From Propionibacteriaceae bacterium (GTDB taxonomy: Bacteria; Actinomycetota; Actinomycetes; Propionibacteriales; Propionibacteriaceae), in the NCBI GenBank assembly GCA_021323255.1, contig JAJTCL010000142.1:1-7349 (forward strand): a stretch of DNA of 7,349 nucleotides, in the 5' to 3' direction. Both the position numbers and the translations under genes were made by a program. The notes under the pieces are model-generated. The model did not search any database and was not told the origin of the DNA. It worked only from the letters and a program-made list of their open reading frames with translations. How positions within the stretch are numbered: the stretch's first letter is position 1; each line of letters opens with the position of its first letter. Shown here in pieces: positions 6,563 to 7,349 of this stretch.

Positions 6563-6589
6563 CCGGGTCGCGCTTAGTGCGCGACCCGG
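6563..6589 (-). terminator. Perfect 11-bp hairpin at the end of the 73-aa gene (terminator or attenuator)
   Basis: CCGGGTCGCGC (6563-6573) and GCGCGACCCGG (6579-6589) are perfect inverted copies around a five-base loop, 6574-6578. The TAA stop of the small gene lies in that loop. On the minus strand the hairpin ends 29 bases before the GTG start of the LAL regulator. It has no U-tract on its 3' side, so it may act as a partial terminator, an RNA-stability element or an attenuator between the two genes. Confidence 0.7.
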
Positions 6590-6795
6590 TGCTGGGGGGT
6601 GGCGATACCGTGCTGTGCCGGATGCTCGGTCGCGATGGCAATACGCTGCTTGCGCCGTTCCAGCATCTTCTGCCACCAGCTCACTCGCCCGCTCAGTGCG
6701 AGCCGAACTCGCCGGTTGCGCTCGGCCAGGCGGGCGAGATCGCGTTCCCGCTGATCCGTCATAACCTGGTAGCTGTAGTCGTTGATCATGCTCAT
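6574..6795 (-). CDS. Small charged protein of unknown function (73 aa)
   Basis: A 73-residue frame starts at ATG 6795 and ends in TAA at 6576-6574. The ribosome site AAGGAGG lies five bases upstream, the strongest in the window, which fixes this start over an in-frame ATG at 6825. The protein has no signal peptide or membrane segment. An N-terminal NDYSYQVMTDQ is followed by an Arg/Glu-rich amphipathic helix (RERDLARLAERNRRVRLAL, about 15-33), then RVSWWQKMLERRKQR with a Trp-Trp pair (about 37-51), and a His/Gln-rich tail. Similar short proteins starting with a D-Y-x-Y pattern and an Arg/Glu-rich helix occur in actinobacteria as hypotheticals; I cannot name a family. It reads toward the LAL regulator 40 bases downstream, with a hairpin between, so co-transcription with partial termination is plausible. 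It could be a small regulator or a binding partner of the LAL protein; that is speculation. Confidence 0.75.
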   Translation of the reverse strand: MSMINDYSYQVMTDQRERDLARLAERNRRVRLALSGRVSWWQKMLERRKQRIAIATEHPAQHGIATPQHRVAH

Positions 6796-6800
6796 TTCAG

Positions 6801-6807
6801 CCTCCTT
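6801..6807 (-). promoter_or_regulatory. Strong ribosome binding site AAGGAGG
   Basis: AAGGAGG on the minus strand lies five bases before ATG 6795. It is a near-complete match to the anti-Shine-Dalgarno sequence and decides the start of the 73-residue gene. It is much stronger than the sites of the neighbouring genes, suggesting high translation of this small protein. Confidence 0.85.
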
Positions 6808-6815
6808 GTTTGCTC

Positions 6816-6836
6816 TTGGAACCATCCTGGTTCTAA
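6816..6836. promoter_or_regulatory. Operator-like dyad upstream of the 73-aa gene
   Basis: GAACCA (6819-6824) and TGGTTC (6828-6833) are perfect inverted copies around TCC. Two further pairs outside one mismatch extend the arms to nine bases. The dyad lies just upstream of the AAGGAGG ribosome site on the minus strand, so it may be an operator for a dimeric repressor or a leader hairpin in the transcript. Confidence 0.45.
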
Positions 6837-6983
6837 GGGGTGGAGGCGTAACACGTGGAGATTACCTATCTTTTTGGCTGACTACCGTCTGAGGTACCGG
6901 CTTGTCAGCGTCGGTGGCCGCTCTGGCGACCCCTCATGCTGACAACTCGGTGATGGGTCGGCGCGGGTGGGTACAACGGATAT

Positions 6984-7349
6984 GTGCCGAGGCTGAAAAA
7001 AGTCTCACCTCGAGATCCCGGATGGACCCGGCGGCGCGCCGGGAAAGGGTTCGTCTACCTGGACGAGTCCGGAAACCGGTTGAGCCCAGAAGCAAGCCAG
7101 CGGTGCAAGCTGCTGGTCATCCCGCCGGCATGGGAACAGGTATGGATCTGCCCGGTGCCCAATGGACACCTCCAGGCTGTCGGCACCGACGACGCCGGTC
7201 GGCGGCAATATCTCTACCACGAGCAATGGCGGCTGAAGCGTGATCGACTGAAATACGACAAGGTGCTGGAGCTTGCGGCCCGACTTCCCTCAGCACGACG
7301 TACCGTCGAAACGCATCTGCAGCTGCCGGGCATGCCGTTCCAGCGAGCA
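6984..7349 (+). CDS. DNA topoisomerase IB, N-terminal part (cut by window edge)
   Basis: These are the first 122 residues of a bacterial (poxvirus-like) type IB topoisomerase, which relaxes supercoiled DNA by a transient 3'-phosphotyrosine link. The translation shows DPGWTRRRAGKGFVYLD (11-27), then IPPAW (46-50), VWICPVPNGHLQAVGTDDAG (53-72) and the highly typical GRRQYLYH (72-79) with the following WRLKRDRLKYDK. These form the N-terminal DNA-clamping domain. The catalytic core with its Arg, Lys, His and Tyr residues lies past 7349. Bacterial family members are usually over 300 residues, so roughly two thirds is missing here. The start is GTG 6984, the only usual start in this frame after a TGA at about 6951. 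It has no well-placed ribosome site (GGTGGG is about 12 bases away), so it may be leaderless, with TACAAC six bases before as a poor -10 box. No frameshift is seen in the visible part. Confidence 0.9.
   Translation, partial: MPRLKKVSPRDPGWTRRRAGKGFVYLDESGNRLSPEASQRCKLLVIPPAWEQVWICPVPNGHLQAVGTDDAGRRQYLYHEQWRLKRDRLKYDKVLELAARLPSARRTVETHLQLPGMPFQRA

Larger units (their letters stand above)
6796..6983. other. Divergent control region between the 73-aa gene and topoisomerase IB
   Basis: This 188-bp stretch has no supported gene. It must hold the promoters for both directions. It contains the strong ribosome site and dyad described above, and three copies of the hexamer GCTGAC: at 6877-6882, inverted at 6904-6909 and at 6938-6943. 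The last two extend to the perfect 8-bp inverted pair TTGTCAGC/GCTGACAA. No confident -35/-10 pair could be assigned on either strand. Confidence 0.5.

Noticed and set aside
6534..6641. Upstream ATG extending the LAL regulator by 36 residues
   Set aside because: It would overlap the 73-aa gene and add a Ser/Pro/Arg-rich stretch. The GTG at 6533 has AGGTGG at a proper distance and gives the usual family N-terminus.
6818..6852. GGAAC ... CGTAAC as an ECF-sigma promoter
   Set aside because: The spacing between the elements is about 24 bases, too long for the usual 16-18, and GGAAC is already explained by the dyad.

Overview
The window reads as chromosomal DNA of a high-GC actinobacterium. The codon use favours G or C at third positions, GTG starts are frequent, and the gene families are typical of that phylum: a MhuD-like heme oxygenase, a LAL-type LuxR regulator, a DLW-39-like small protein and a bacterial topoisomerase IB. 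No genus can be named from the sequence alone. I see no mobile element, CRISPR array, rRNA or tRNA.

Layout. From 1 to 2131 three genes lie on the minus strand in the order CBS-pair protein, ArsB/NhaD/OCA2-type ion permease, ABC-exporter ATPase. The ATPase is cut by the left edge. This looks like a transport operon in which a small nucleotide-sensing CBS protein precedes a two-repeat ion permease. From 2132 to 2408 there is no gene, only a GC-rich hairpin and part of a 60-bp palindrome. A 53-residue membrane-anchored gene follows on the minus strand (2409-2570), and its 3' end and stop codon are built into the palindrome. Divergent from it, on the plus strand, are a secreted lipoprotein with an Ig-like DUF4352-type domain (2622-3227) and a MhuD-like antibiotic-biosynthesis-monooxygenase-fold protein (3292-3621).

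Converging on these is a large minus-strand regulator (3633-6533) with an AAA+ ATPase at the front, a TPR-like middle and a LuxR helix-turn-helix at the C-terminus. Upstream of it, in the same direction, is a 73-residue charged small protein (6574-6795). It has a near-consensus ribosome binding site, and its stop codon sits in the loop of a perfect 11-bp hairpin between the two genes. A 188-bp divergent intergenic region carrying several dyads separates it from topoisomerase IB, which starts at 6984 and runs off the right edge.

Most genes are recognisable families. The unusual parts are structural: the 60-bp palindrome, the repeated placement of stop codons inside hairpins, a small gene that is easily missed, and the dyads in the 6796-6983 control region. 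I did not find a convincing new multi-gene system. The best candidate for a regulatory arrangement not explained by family knowledge is the small gene, hairpin and LAL regulator unit at 6533-6836.
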